Assembly: GCA_009760855.2 (NCBI GenBank)
Contig: WPIO01000121.1
Coordinates: 605,001-669,000, forward strand
Direction of reading: 5' to 3'
Source of the DNA: Cristatella mucedo
Lineage: Eukaryota; Bryozoa; Phylactolaemata; Cristatellidae
DNA length: 64,000 nt
Both the position numbers and the translations under genes were made by a program. How positions within the stretch are numbered: the first letter of the stretch is position 1; each line of letters opens with the position of its first letter. The notes below the pieces were generated by a model. It saw only the letters and a program-made list of their open reading frames with translations, made no database searches and had not been told where the DNA came from. Below, in pieces: positions 34,870 through 47,034 of the stretch.

Positions 34870-35045
34870 GTGAGCCGCGACGGCACTCACTAGTTAAGGC
34901 GGTTGCTTTTCACGACCTCGGTCCCGAGGTCGTTGGTTCGACTCCTGCGGTGGGCGATCCTGTATCGCCACTGCAAGCGGTGGTGATAGCCGTAGAGGCT
35001 CTTCTGTAGCTATGCAAAACGAGGCTGTTTAATCAGCTATGCATT
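34870..35045 (+). mobile_element. tRNA-derived SINE, family 2
   Basis: Full-length-looking copy with A-box-like cggcactcactagttaag, B-box gttggttcgactcc and the aatcagcta end. Confidence 0.8.
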
Positions 35046-36312
35046 TATTTACTTAAATTGCGCCGCGCGAATTGCGCTTTAGCGCGGAGCTCCACCATTA
35101 CGCGCGCGGCCTGCAGCGCTCGGCCTCCACCGCCGTGCTCGGCTGGAGGTCTCGGCCTCGTTCGAGCATTCTGTGCTCTTTCGATGAGTGCAAATCGCAA
35201 ATCTGCACATCGCACTTCACCGCCACGACCGGGCGGTCGACTGCTTCGCCACCGATTCAACGGATTCGCGACCGACGGCTGACATTTTCAGGCAACGGGT
35301 CTCGGACTGTCGCTCCGTGCCTGGCGCTTTGTCCACTGAGCGCGCCCGGCCATGCTGCCCGCCGGCACCGCCAGCAGCGGGTCATACCCTAGAACGGGCA
35401 CCTGCCGCTGTCTCTGCCGCATTGAGGCAGAGACCTCGGCCACGTACTAAGCCGGTGCCGGCCTGCAGCTTCAGGCGATAATGGCCTGCCATAAGCTGTA
35501 GTTCCGGATCGCGTGATCGGCGCTCGTACGGCTTTCCCACTGCTGCTTCTGATTGGCGCTCCGACAGCAAGCGCGCGATGGTACGGAAACGCCGAACGAA
35601 CGTCCACGAAAAACTGCCTATTTGGGTTCACAGCGTGACGGCTCTCGACCGCGGTCTCCTAGGCGCCCGCGTTCCCATCGCCCCTTGTCTGAAGCCGTTA
35701 CTCATCCGACGTAGAATATAAGCTCGTCAAATTTAACTTCATTTAATATATCTTCCTTAATAATAGCTTCCTAACGGAGACCAAGTCATGCGATCAACGG
35801 AGATTGCCAAGAAAAATCTCTCGGGAATTAAATTTCAACTAGATTACCCTTCGTTGTTTAGAAGTAGGAGAAATTCGCAATGTTTACTTCTTGAGTTTAT
35901 TAGGATTAAAAAACGGCTGGAGCGAACGTGAGTGCGACATTCCCTGTCCGAGCAAAAAATGCGCGAGCGCAACTAGCAGTCGATAAAAAAACCTGGTCAA
36001 AAGCAGCCACCCAACGGCGACGGTAAAAGGCCATTCGTTCAATGCGACTGGTGCCGCGCCAAGTCGCGCGTCGAATCACGCGCTGAATCGCCACCCGGCA
36101 GAGCGTTCGTTAGCTTCCCAGCCACTCGCTCAGCCATCCTAGCCAAAACATAACCGTCAACGATCCTACCTCTGACTCATCCGACCTCTCGACTAGCGAA
36201 AGGGTAAGCGAACAGCGACGCAAAGCAGGAGCTCTACGAGCAGGCGAGCTGAAAATGGCCGCAATACTCAGCGTGCGAAACCGTCGCCGCCGCAGCTTTA
36301 AAGCAAACTTAC
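35046..36312 (-). other. GC-rich then AT-rich intron of unit II, no gene seen
   Basis: A perfect 9-bp hairpin (gtctctgcc / ggcagagac) is at about 35409-35433. Otherwise nothing recognisable on either strand. Confidence 0.5.
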
Positions 36313-36382
36313 GGATGCTGAGAAGAAGCAGCAGCAGCAGCAGAAATGCTGACGCCGACGCAGACGCCAGTGTGCTGCAGCT

Positions 36383-36414
<32 letters not shown>

Positions 36415-36643
36415 AAAGCCGACATTCAGGAGGCCTCGGCCTCGCGACTGGCCGCCTCCTCGCGTCTACGGCTCCAACGGCTCGCTCGCTCGGGAGCAGA
36501 GGCTGCTGCTGCTGCTGCTGCTGCTGCCGGAGGAGGAGCCATTCGCAGCCAGCGCGCTCTTGAAGATCAGGCGATCTTGCCGCGTCGAGCGGCGGCTGCC
36601 GCGGCTGCATCGCCTCGGCGAGACGCGCATCCAGTGGCGACAT
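36313..36643 (-). CDS. Lectin-family exon 1, unit II
   Basis: Starts MSPLDARLAEAM at 36643 and ends in phase 1 at ATC C|GTAAGTTTG, the best donor of the four copies. Length is 331 nt. Relative to the other copies it has an in-frame poly-Gln run (eight Gln), a longer Gly run and a longer Leu run; every length change is a multiple of three. The hydrophobic core is SAFLLLLLLLLSI, long enough for a membrane-spanning signal anchor, preceded by a basic N-terminal region. It is the probable first exon of the only unit whose other essential exons are intact. Confidence 0.6.
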
Positions 36644-37560
<917 letters not shown>

Positions 37561-38054
37561 TGTTTGATGGGTCGATTTGACTATTCGTTAGTTTGTGTGA
37601 CAAGACGACCTTAAAATACCGGCCGAATGGGGGTGCTCTCACCACAGCATCGCCGATTAGAACAGCAAATCTTTCTAATCCAGTCACCCGCTAAGGATTT
37701 CCCTGGAGCGGATTTTTAGTTTTAGGTTTGCCAACATCCACAATCAGTTTTCGGCAAGGCAAGCATTCAGTCGCTACAGCAGTTTCCTACGGTTGAAACG
37801 ACAAAATACAGCTGGTTATCTTCAACTTAAAAGTGATTTCGTACTCCGCGAGCCAGAAGCACTTTTCCCAGAGGTCAAGTGTTACCGGGGACAGTAAAAG
37901 ACAGTGTACAGACCCTTTAAAAATTCCACTAGTGACTGATCTGGTGGATGAGACCAGAGCCCAGCACGGATTGAACACGATCGGACGAGTAAGATTTAAA
38001 TAACGCCTGTGCCTCATCTCAACCGTTCAAGTAGGACAGGGTGATCAACTTCTT
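37561..38054. other. No gene seen
   Basis: Mixed-composition DNA without recognisable domains or repeats. Confidence 0.5.
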
Positions 38055-38141
38055 TGCCGCAATGTTAAAGCGCCTATAATGAGATCGAATTATCTGAGGG
38101 TGCTTTATAATATGTGTTGTTAATGTTATTATTATTATTTA
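38055..38141 (+). mobile_element. LINE-A tail fragment
   Basis: Diverged hairpin tail plus (ATT)n. Confidence 0.7.
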
Positions 38142-38234
38142 CTGTGTAAGAGGATGCTTACAGATCTAGTAGAATCAGGGCAGTTACATTCTTATCATCG
38201 TTGCTGCATAGACGTTGGTCGTCTGTCACCAAGG

Positions 38235-38350
38235 GAGCAGTTTCGATGGAGCAGTTTCGATGGAGTAGTTTCAATGGAGCAGTTTCGATGGAGCAGTTTC
38301 GATGGAGCAGTTTCGATGGAGCAGTTTCGATGGAGCAGTTTCGATGGAGT
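38235..38350. repeat. 14-bp minisatellite, about 8 units
   Basis: Tandem gagcagtttcgatg with two variant units (gagtagtttcaatg and similar). Near-identity between units indicates recent expansion. Confidence 0.95.
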
Positions 38351-38499
38351 ATCGATCCGTGATTTCACTTCTCTGCAGCCTGTATAGCTAGCCGCTTAGC
38401 GTCACTTTTTTTCTATAAATCCTTAGCAAAAAAGGTAGAGGATTAGGTGGGCTCTGTTTTGCAAGGACCTCTAAATTCAATCCGGCATCTTTTAAGTAT

Positions 38500-38670
38500 C
38501 TGTCTTTTACAAGTTCTTTTTTAACTTCTTTTTGTTAAATTCTTTTTTACCAGCCTTTTTAGGTATTGGTCCAACGACTGCCGATTCCAATGATTTGGGT
38601 ATAACCCTATTTTCCAGAGAAGCATTACAAACCTCCGTCATGTATGATATGAAGTCAGGCGTGTACATAT
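38500..38670 (-). mobile_element. LINE fragment (start of reverse-transcriptase domain)
   Basis: The minus strand encodes [20 protein letters not shown] followed by a Lys-rich GPIPKKAG block, the typical N-terminal edge of CR1/L2 reverse transcriptases. The rest is lost; a TA microsatellite adjoins. Confidence 0.65.
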
Positions 38671-38674
38671 GTCC

Positions 38675-39475
<801 letters not shown>

Positions 39476-39649
39476 CGCAGCATTCGCATCGGACAGTCTA
39501 GGCGATCGTGAAGACAACGTGCTTCCCTCCCAGATCGACAACGTCGAGAGCGTCGAGCGTGTGAGCAATTGTGGCGATATTGGCGTCGAATGCGTAGGCG
39601 GGTTCGCAGCACCACGAGGGTATTTCGTCATGCGACGTTGACGGCTTGT
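39476..39649 (-). pseudogene. FTP N-terminal exon, unit III, in-frame stop
   Basis: A 174-nt exon in phase 1-1 from a ctttgtag acceptor to a CTGCG|GTTAGTG donor. It encodes PSWCCEPAYAFDAN, IAHTLDAL, VVDLGGKHVV and then TIA-stop-TVRCECCG. The TAG is at 39498-39500, replacing the Val of IAVTAR. It is also six codons shorter than unit II, including loss of the YQW region, all in whole codons. The Asp-Gly-Asn loop is changed to Asp-Ala-Asn. No FTP-C exon follows, so the copy is dead. Confidence 0.75.
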
Positions 39650-39686
39650 CTACAAAGACAGAGACGTAGAGAAAAAGAAATGATAG

Positions 39687-39687
<1 letters not shown>

Positions 39688-39759
<72 letters not shown>

Positions 39760-39770
39760 GAGAGAGAGGG
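39688..39770. repeat. (GA)n microsatellite
   Basis: Pure GA repeats just upstream (gene sense) of the unit III FTP-N acceptor. Confidence 0.95.
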
Positions 39771-40000
39771 GGGAGGGGAAGAAAGCTTGCGTGGCCAGGC
39801 GCCAACTTTCGACTGAACTATTCATGTGACTAGTCACGTTTAACGAGCGAACTCGTCGCCGAATGTAATCATCGAGTAAAGTCGACGCAGATCGAGCTTT
39901 TTTGTTGTTTTGTGCCAAATGGTTCTCGTTTTTAAATATCATTAACACTAGCATTCAATTTTGGAATAAATGACGGCGTCGCATTCTGCAAAGTACTCAC

Positions 40001-40030
40001 TCAAGGACACGATTTCTGATGGTCTGAAGC
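40001..40030 (-). CDS. 30-nt microexon, unit III, copy a
   Basis: Between tttctgcag and GTGAGTACT, encoding about FRPSEIVSL in phase 1-1. It lies upstream of the broken FTP-N exon. Same length, splice sites and pattern as 28122-28151. Confidence 0.5.
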   Translation of the reverse strand, partial: ASDHQKSCP

Positions 40031-40806
40031 CTGCAGAAAGAGTGACACAATTATAGGTGCAATCGAAAGCGGCTTAATTAAGAATCGCGTCGCGAATTAA
40101 CCCGTAACTAGCAATCCAAATGAATTATCTATATATATTCATGCCGACGCCGCCACCGTCTTTACTGCAGCCTTCAAGTAGTTAAACGTTGTCACACGCC
40201 GATCAACTGAGCTTCTGACAAAAAATTCAAAATTCGCCTTAGACTGTCTTTCCCACATACAAATCAACGTAGACATTCGCTGATAATAACGATGCATATC
40301 ATCAGGTATCTGATGCACTACAGGAGAAAACGAACCGAACGTTTTTACCCGTGTGAATTCAAATAAATATAAATGTTTAATGTATTTGCATACCACCCTA
40401 AGAGTACTGGATCCCTATTCAGGAGCTTCACGCGTGCCGCAGCGCTCGAGCCCACAAACTCTTCGGTCAAATTCTCATCTTGACGTGAATCAATACGGAT
40501 GGAACGACCCTCAAAAGGTTGAGTTCATAATTAGGATGAGCCGAGAATCTCAAATTTCTGGATGCTATAACAAAACTAAAAGTATAGATAATTATATAGT
40601 AATATTACTTTTGCAATGCGCCTTCTGATAACTAATTCTCTATCTAGCCCTTTACAGGTGCTGTGTATAAAGCATTAACAAAATATTCGTGATACTATAA
40701 GCAAGCAGCAGACACTTGAGCAAGACACAGCACGCTTACGCACACAAAGGACGAATAACAAAGACCCATTGAAATCGCGATACTCTTGAAAACTATATAT
40801 CATTGC

Positions 40807-40932
<126 letters not shown>

Positions 40933-41062
40933 CATCGATGACCTACTATTTAATAATATATATATATATACAATGTTAATTGAAATACTTTGAAATTATT
41001 AAACATTGCTGTTGTAAGGCGTGTTCCTCTAAACTTGCGCTCGCGTCTCTGCAACTATTCAC

Positions 41063-41092
41063 TTGAGGACAAGATTTCTGACGTCACGAAGC
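41063..41092 (-). CDS. 30-nt microexon, unit III, copy b
   Basis: Between ttttgcag and GTGAATAG, encoding about FVTSEILSS. The donor has A at +5 (GTGAAT), weaker than the GTGAGT of the other two copies. No other exon of its unit is recognisable nearby. Confidence 0.4.
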
Positions 41093-41524
41093 CTGCAAAA
41101 AAGGGATAGGCTAAAAAGGGTGGTTGAGGAGCTGCCAATTGCGCGTGGCGCCGCAACTAGGAATGCATGCCACCACCATTTCCGTGGTAGCCTTTGAGCT
41201 GTGCTGCGGTCGTCACGCGCTGATTATCTGCGGCGCTCGTGGAAATTTTAAAAGTCACCGACTATCTTTCCTACATAAAAATCAAAATAGACGTTTACTG
41301 ATAATACTAATGCCGTAGCGAAAGAGACTAATTAAAAGCTTTTGCCTCTGTGAATTGAAAGTAAAATAAATATATAATAAATTGCGCAAGCATCCTAAAA
41401 GAACAGAATCTCTATTCAGGTGCTTCACGAATGCCGCAGGGCGGCAGCGCAAACACTCGATCTTCAGAGGCAAAAACTGAATTATGTACCGTATTTTTGC
41501 AAGTGTAAGTTGCAGCCAAGTATA

Positions 41525-41690
41525 AATAAAATATATAATTCATTTATATAGCATCCCAAGAGAACTTAATCTCTATTCAGGCGCTTCACATATGCCTCGG
41601 GGATCAAGCTCACGACCTCAGTCAGACCTTAGTCAGGGCAAGCACCTCAACCGCTAGACCAAACCAGCTCGGCATAAGTCGCATCCTAGA
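41525..41690 (-). mobile_element. SINE family 1, near full length (minus)
   Basis: Reverse complement of the 16.19-kb SINE: A-box ctagcggttgaggtgc, B-box region gagcttgatcccc, 3' half gcgcctgaatagagattaag and an AT-rich tail. It is inserted between a TIR-like sequence (tgtaccgtatttttgc, 41487) and pogo-like transposase coding sequence. Confidence 0.85.
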
Positions 41691-41789
41691 TATACAGAAA
41701 TATTTTTTGAAAAAAGGTGTTATTGAAAAATACTATTATTGAATATATCACATTTTTTATTGTACATAGGTTTGGTTTAATCCTGACAG

Positions 41790-42045
41790 TTAGCGAGAAA
41801 CTCGTCATCAATATCACTGCTAACATCTGCACAGTCCTCTGCGACATTTTCAACATCTGAATTGTCACTTTCCTCGTAGATTGAATCATTTTCAGTTCCA
41901 TCCAGCATGTATGAAATTCTCCTTTTTTCCTGAATGACTTCAAAATGACTTCTATTTTAATGCTCATCCAAGCCTGTAGAATCCATTCACAAACGTGTTC
42001 GCTACTTGGGCCGGCGTTGTTTTTGTCCTCGTAGATAAAGTCCAC
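41790..42045 (-). pseudogene. Pogo-like transposase C-terminus, frameshifted
   Basis: The first part reads CEWILQAWMSIKIEVILKSF in one frame. After a frameshift near 41.92 kb, the acidic tail (MLDGTENDSIYEES, then DIDDEFLANCQD-stop) is in another. This W..AW..I...I..SF followed by LDGTEDD-type acidic end is characteristic of pogo/Tigger-superfamily DDE transposases. Catalytic residues are not included. Confidence 0.65.
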
Positions 42046-42264
42046 GTCTCTTCGTGATCCGAAGAAGCTGCTTAGTAGTATTTAATTTTAATTTAATTTA
42101 ATATTTAATTTAATATAATTAAATTTTATTTAATTTTATTTAAGTAAATCTCCGTTGAAATCGACAATCTCTTTTACTGCAGCCATCTTTCTGGCCTCGC
42201 ACGGAATCGCTTTTGTTGAGACTGCTATCCCACTGCTGCTTTGATCAACAATTAACAAAAATAA

Positions 42265-42385
42265 ATAGAATTCATTCTCTTGCGCCCTAAGAGAACTTAT
42301 TCTCCATTCAGGCGCTTCACATGTGCCAGAAGGCTTGAGCCCACGACCTCGGCCAAACCTTGGCCGTGTCTAGAAATCATTGTTC
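42265..42385 (-). mobile_element. SINE family 1, 3' part (minus)
   Basis: B-box region (gggctcaagcc) and 3' half with the gcgcctgaatggagaataag block; the A-box head is lost. Confidence 0.7.
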
Positions 42386-43039
42386 AATTGGGCCGATTTG
42401 CCTCCAACCCCCAACAGATCAAGTAGTGAATCGATTTAAGCAGTTCCTAATGTTTTCTCTAATCCCTAAACCATTTCCTCTGGTAGATGACTATATATTT
42501 CGTAGATATTTATTGATAATATACTTAGATATATTTATTGATAATATATATAGATATTTATATATTTATTTATTAGTATTTATTGTATTTTCGATGTGTA
42601 TTTCGTGCAGCAGCGTTTGTTTTCGTTCTCTTTTTGGCGCAGTAGACAACTTTTACCTTGAATTTAACAGTGCATACAAATCTTCTTTGTTGTTAAGACA
42701 TTTTGGGCCTAAAATAATATCTGACTTTGAATCTCTAGTTCGCAAATAATACCAATAAAGACGTGCGTCTAAAAATTCTATGGAACACCGGCCAGGTTGA
42801 AGCTGAAAAGTGCCTTCTTATTTCAGGTGAGTATTCTCCTTGGGACAACTGAAAGGTGGCCAGACATGTCTGCTGCGTTTTAATATTGCACAGCAAGTTA
42901 AGCAGGCCTAGCTCGTGCGGCTGTCTAATAGCGCGTCAGTGCTCAGCCACGGTACGAGCTGGCTCGTGAAAAGAAAGTTGGGCTTGCACTTGGCGCGACG
43001 CAGCCCACCGTGGCAGGCAGGATGGGGCGCGAGAGCGGT
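42386..43039. other. No gene seen
   Basis: AT-rich to 42.75 kb, then mixed. A 129-codon plus-strand ORF (42360-42749) has no recognisable domain and no supporting features. Confidence 0.4.
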
Positions 43040-43511
43040 CGAGCAACGAGCTGTTGGAGCGTGTGGACTGTCGCTCACTGTTGCTTGTTGCTCTGCCGGT
43101 GCGATGGCGGCCGAATGCGTGGTGGTTGCAGCGCCGTCGGTGTTTCATTGCCGTCGAGCGTCACGCCAACGGAGCGTCAAGCAACAGCTTTGTCTAAGCC
43201 TGTAAGCACGCCTGGCCAGCTCAGCCAGCAATATTCAAGTCCGTGGAAACAAGGAATATCTTGAAATCATGATAGGTGCGCACTGAGCTGTTAGAGCTCG
43301 GACGGAGAGGTGAGCGGTCGTGTGCCTGTTTCTCTGCCAGTGCCATCCGAATACATGATGGCTAAAGCGTCGTCAGTTTTTCTGTGTCATCGTGCATGTG
43401 CCGACGGAGCGTCAAGTTACAGCTTCGCCTGTCTATAAACATACCTAAATAGCTCACCCAGCAATAGTCAAGTCCATGGAAACAAGAAATATCTTGTAAT
43501 CAAGATAGGTG
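43040..43511. repeat. Diverged ~235-bp tandem duplication
   Basis: 43040-43277 and 43283-43511 share blocks such as gacggagcgtcaagYaacagctt-like and caataNtcaagtccRtggaaacaa, ending in atcttgNaatcaNgataggtg. Not seen elsewhere in the window. Nature unknown. Confidence 0.75.
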
Positions 43512-43976
43512 AGCGCTGACATGGCGGATTTCTCGATGATTCTAGATGGTTCTAGCTGCATCGCAGCCAGAACCACTTCACGAAGTTTGTGATCGAATGG
43601 AGGAGATGGCTAACAAAACGGCTCAAGCGTTAGCCGTCCGACGAACTCTAGCGAGTAGCCGCCTCGATTGATGCGAGGTTTGACGCCGCCATCACCATTT
43701 CGCGGCAGCTGCTGCTGCTGCGGCGTCGAGATAGGCGCGGCGTCTTTCCAGTCGTCGACGACGCGTAAAATAATGCAGAGCCCTGTCACGCCGCATCTCG
43801 TAGTTCTGAGTAGGTCAAAGCGTCTCCAAGCGACGAAATGCGATACACATGAGCGTAATGACGGCTTCGAACGGCGGATCAGCTCCACCGCGCCGGCGTA
43901 GCGTGGCTCGGCTCAACTGCTTCGACCAGCGCCGCTGCAACTGCGTCGTACGAAGCAGTCGGTCCGGTCGAGCGGT
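43512..43976 (-). other. Probable 3' flank of lectin unit IV
   Basis: GC-rich; no domain recognised. It directly follows the stop codon of the FTP-C exon in gene sense. Confidence 0.4.
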
Positions 43977-44218
43977 CTATAACAGCGGAACTCCGTAGAC
44001 TTTGATCTCGGCCACGTTCAAGAAATTGTCGGACGGCGTATTCGTCATGATTTGCATGCTCACGTATCTTCCAACTGATGACGGTGGGCATGTAAAGGTC
44101 ACATTCTGACAAGTCAGCATATTTCCGTCAAAGTGAGCGCACAGCGAGCCGTCGAAGAAACCGGAAACGGGAGTCAGGCTCGAGCTGACGCGCAAGTCGT
44201 AGTCGTGCGCCCGATAAC
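43977..44218 (-). CDS. FTP C-terminal exon with stop, unit IV, frame intact
   Basis: Acceptor cttccgtttag at 44219, 242 nt, TAG at 43977-43979. It encodes YRAHDYDLRVSS, GFFDGSLCAHF, CQNVTFTCPP, VGRYVSM and AEIKVYGVPLL, the second half of an F-type lectin domain. It is closely similar to the unit II exon but two codons longer. The exon itself is undamaged, yet the FTP-N, Thr, PAN and exon 1 exons of the same unit are all broken, so it is probably a recently dead gene. Confidence 0.75.
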
Positions 44219-44330
44219 CTAAACGGAAGCGGCCGCTATAAGCCGAAGAGTCGCGATGGCCAACGGCAATCGGCGCTGGTCGCGCGCGCCCAATCTTTCC
44301 AACCCGACGCCGATATCGCACGTATCGCCT

Positions 44331-44402
44331 GTCTGGGGAATTTGTGTCAGGGGAATTTTTGTCAGGGGAATCTGTGTCAAGGGAATTTGTGACAGGTGAA
44401 TT
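44331..44402. repeat. 15-bp tandem repeat, about 5 units
   Basis: Units of gtcaggggaatttgt with single changes; lies in the intron just upstream (gene sense) of the FTP-C exon of unit IV. Confidence 0.9.
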
Positions 44403-45359
44403 TGAATTGGAATTATGTCACATTGGCAGGTGACCTTGAAAAGCAACCCTTTGCCTGGAGCTGTGCATTAAGGCAATCGGAGGACTGGAGCACTGCACGG
44501 AGTCGGGAGTCGTGGTCGCGTGGTGGCAGATTCTAGCCAGGTCACTAGTATCGTACAGTTTTTCGTAAGCTACAGATTCGGATTTCCTTTCCCATGCCTC
44601 GACAATTGATGCAGTCTTGAGATATCTAAGCGCTTAGTTGCCGTCAAAGTCATTGCGCCGAAACCGAGGTCTTTCGTAGTGATTGTCAAAAGCCATAATG
44701 CATGTTCCGCCTTGCCCCCCGCGACGATCTAGATCGGCTTCTAGTTAAATCGATAACCTGCAGGGCTCATCGCGGCACCCTTTTTTAGAAGCCACAATTC
44801 TCAGTCTTAGCAGAACAGATGACACCATTCCGTAGCCTAGCGGTAAAGCGACGACGGTCTCGATTGCCAAGGGACCTGAGTACTCACGACGCGGTGACCA
44901 AGCTGTGGATGCTGCAATCCTTAGAACCAGGCAACACGTCTCCATGCTGTCATGCCCTAGTTGACGATCGTAGTGTTTAGGTGGACCTGGCGGCGTTATT
45001 TGCGCTAGGGTTTAGTAACGTTTCTCCAATTCTGTTTAAGTTCACGCGTTCATTTGAAGGATTTGGCGCTGCAATTTTGTCGAAGGAACGAACCCTCAAG
45101 AAAGACGCGAGCCCTGATCCGCATGGTTCGTAATGATCGCCGCTGACCAGCAGGCCGCCGCCGAAAAGGACCGCTCATTGCCCTACGGCGAACTATCTGG
45201 CGCGGCCGAGAGATGAACACTTCCGCTTTCCGCCGAGAGACGAAGGCGGCCTATTGGAACCACCTCCGCCAAATGGCGAACACGATCGGCCGCAGCTGTG
45301 GCGAACGTGTCGAGTGGGCCCGCGCGGGCATGCGCGCGCGAGCCGCGGCGAGCACCGAC
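44403..45359 (-). other. Intron between FTP-N and FTP-C, unit IV
   Basis: Contains a degenerate tRNA-like head near 44.83 kb (tagcctagcggtaaagcg) without a clear B-box, and the intron block shared by other units near 45.2 kb. No gene. Confidence 0.45.
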
Positions 45360-45547
45360 CGAAACATTGGCATCGGGCCGTCACGGCGATCGTCGTGATG
45401 ACGTGCTACCCGCCCAGATCGACTACGATCCACTGGTCGAGAAGGCGCCGCTAGGCAAGGGCCGAGGGTCCGACGGATCGGTGAAGGTCAAGGCGAGCGG
45501 ATTAAACGACTGAAGCAGCAATTGGGACGTAGGCTCGAATATGTCGG
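45360..45547 (-). pseudogene. FTP N-terminal exon, unit IV, stop and frame loss
   Basis: Donor TTTCG|GTCGGT; acceptor uncertain (tttaaaag at 45548). The 3' part reads DQWIVVDLGG-stop-HVITTIAVTARCQCFG, with TAG at 45406-45408 where unit II has Gln. The 5' part is diverged (CCF remains of the CC motif), and the exon length, 188 nt, is not a multiple of three. The following FTP-C exon at 44.2 kb is intact. Confidence 0.75.
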
Positions 45548-45769
45548 CTTTTAAAACATGGGTCGTTGAAGTGCTAAAGTAGGACGTAGTTGCAGTGCGT
45601 CTTGGTCACTATTCTAGGGACACCCGAGCGATCCGGCTAAACTCTCAGGCGAGCGAGGCTACTACGCTCGTTGCGAGAGAGGCTTCTACATGTTTTGCAG
45701 GCTGCTAGTGTATTGCCGACTTCACCACTGCAAGGGTTGCTATGGCAGCTGCTGCCCTACCTAATTGAC

Positions 45770-46185
45770 CTTGATTGAAGTCGCTGGTGGATGCCGCCTC
45801 AGGGTTCGAGACGAGCGCGATTGGTAAGGTCGAGGTCATCTTCTGCGTCGTGGACAGTGGAGCTGCGGTGTCCTCAGTCGTTGTCGGTTGAGTCGTAGTT
45901 AGTGGAGTCGCAGTCAGCTGAGTCGCAGTTATTGGGGGTCGTGGTCGACGTGGTTAGCTGAGTCGCGATCGGCTGTCACGGTTAGCTGAGTCGCGATCGG
46001 CTGAGTTGTGGTCAGCTGTGTCGCGGTCGGTGGAGTCGTGGTCAGCTGACTTGTGGTTACTGGAGCTGTGCTTAGTGGAGTCATGGTCAGCGAAGTCGCG
46101 GTTGGCAGAGACAGGGTCAGCAGAGTCTCTGTCGACTGGGTCACTGTGGTGGGAAGCTCAGTTTGTAATGCATTTGTCGCAATCG
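45770..46185 (-). pseudogene. Thr-rich exon, unit IV, frameshifts and lost acceptor
   Basis: Starts in the family frame (IATNALQTELPTTVT) and ends TSDFNQG at a GTCAATTAG donor. At 416 nt it is not a multiple of three: comparison of repeat units shows a 2-nt loss near 45973 and a 1-nt gain near 45934. The acceptor dinucleotide at 46186-46187 reads AA instead of AG. Confidence 0.7.
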
Positions 46186-46435
46186 TTGTAAATTATTAAG
46201 TAATTAATCAAGTTTTTTTCTAGCTGACAAACCGTGTCAGCTAGAAAAGCATTAGTCCGGCTACCAGTCACGTGTGCAAATGTGACTGCAGATACCAGCA
46301 GCCGCTCGTAGTGCATGACCCTGGGCACTTACACTACCGCACTACTCTCTGCGGGCGACGTTCAGCCGATTACGAAGTGATGGTGATAGAGTGAATGCAT
46401 AATCATCACCGCATGAGATTTCGGCAAAATAACTT

Positions 46436-46525
46436 AGTAGTAATATAAAAAATAACGTAATAATGTTAAATTTGTAGTAGCGACCCCAGAGAACCCAATC
46501 TCTTTCTTGGCCTTTTACATTTGCT
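46436..46525 (-). mobile_element. LINE-A tail fragment (minus)
   Basis: Diverged reverse-complement hairpin and AT-rich tail, in the PAN-Thr intron of unit IV. Confidence 0.65.
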
Positions 46526-46595
46526 AAGCTGCAATACAATTTTATTATCTCGTCTCTATATTAAAACTGATATTAAAATAGTGGGAGAGACAGAG

Positions 46596-46598
<3 letters not shown>

Positions 46599-46664
<66 letters not shown>
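46599..46664. repeat. (GA)n microsatellite
   Basis: Pure GA repeats in the intron between PAN and Thr exons of unit IV, the same place as in unit I. Confidence 0.95.
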
Positions 46665-46667
<3 letters not shown>

Positions 46668-46744
46668 CAGCAGGGCTGCTGCACCATTTTCAGCCTCTTC
46701 GTGCGCTCAGATGCTCTATGGACAAATAAATTAGCTGTTTCATT

Positions 46745-46935
46745 ACTTTTCTTAATGACCGTTGGCGACAGAAGCTTTAGATCTGCAGGTCCTAGACTGT
46801 GGAACTCGCTTCCACAATTTTTACGCAACGACAACTACTCTCCTGCTGCCGACTATAGCTCATCCTTTTCAGCGGTCCTGAGCTGCTACCTCCATGCTAT
46901 CCACTACCTCATTTGCCCTGTAGATTAGATCCAGA
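46745..46935 (+). mobile_element. LINE family B, C-terminal fragment
   Basis: Encodes RSAGPRLWNSLPQFLRND and then SFSAVLSCYLHAIHY, the family B C-terminus. Intronic in unit IV. Confidence 0.75.
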
Positions 46936-47034
46936 GAGACAGATGGATAGGGAAAGAGAGAAACCCAGACACAGACGAGCAGACCCGACAGACCGGACAA
47001 GGCGGCAGCGGCGGCGGCGACCGGGGTGACGAAC

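Noticed and set aside
44825-44890. A tRNA-like sequence with an A-box
   Set aside because: No matching B-box or cloverleaf can be folded; at most a decayed SINE head.
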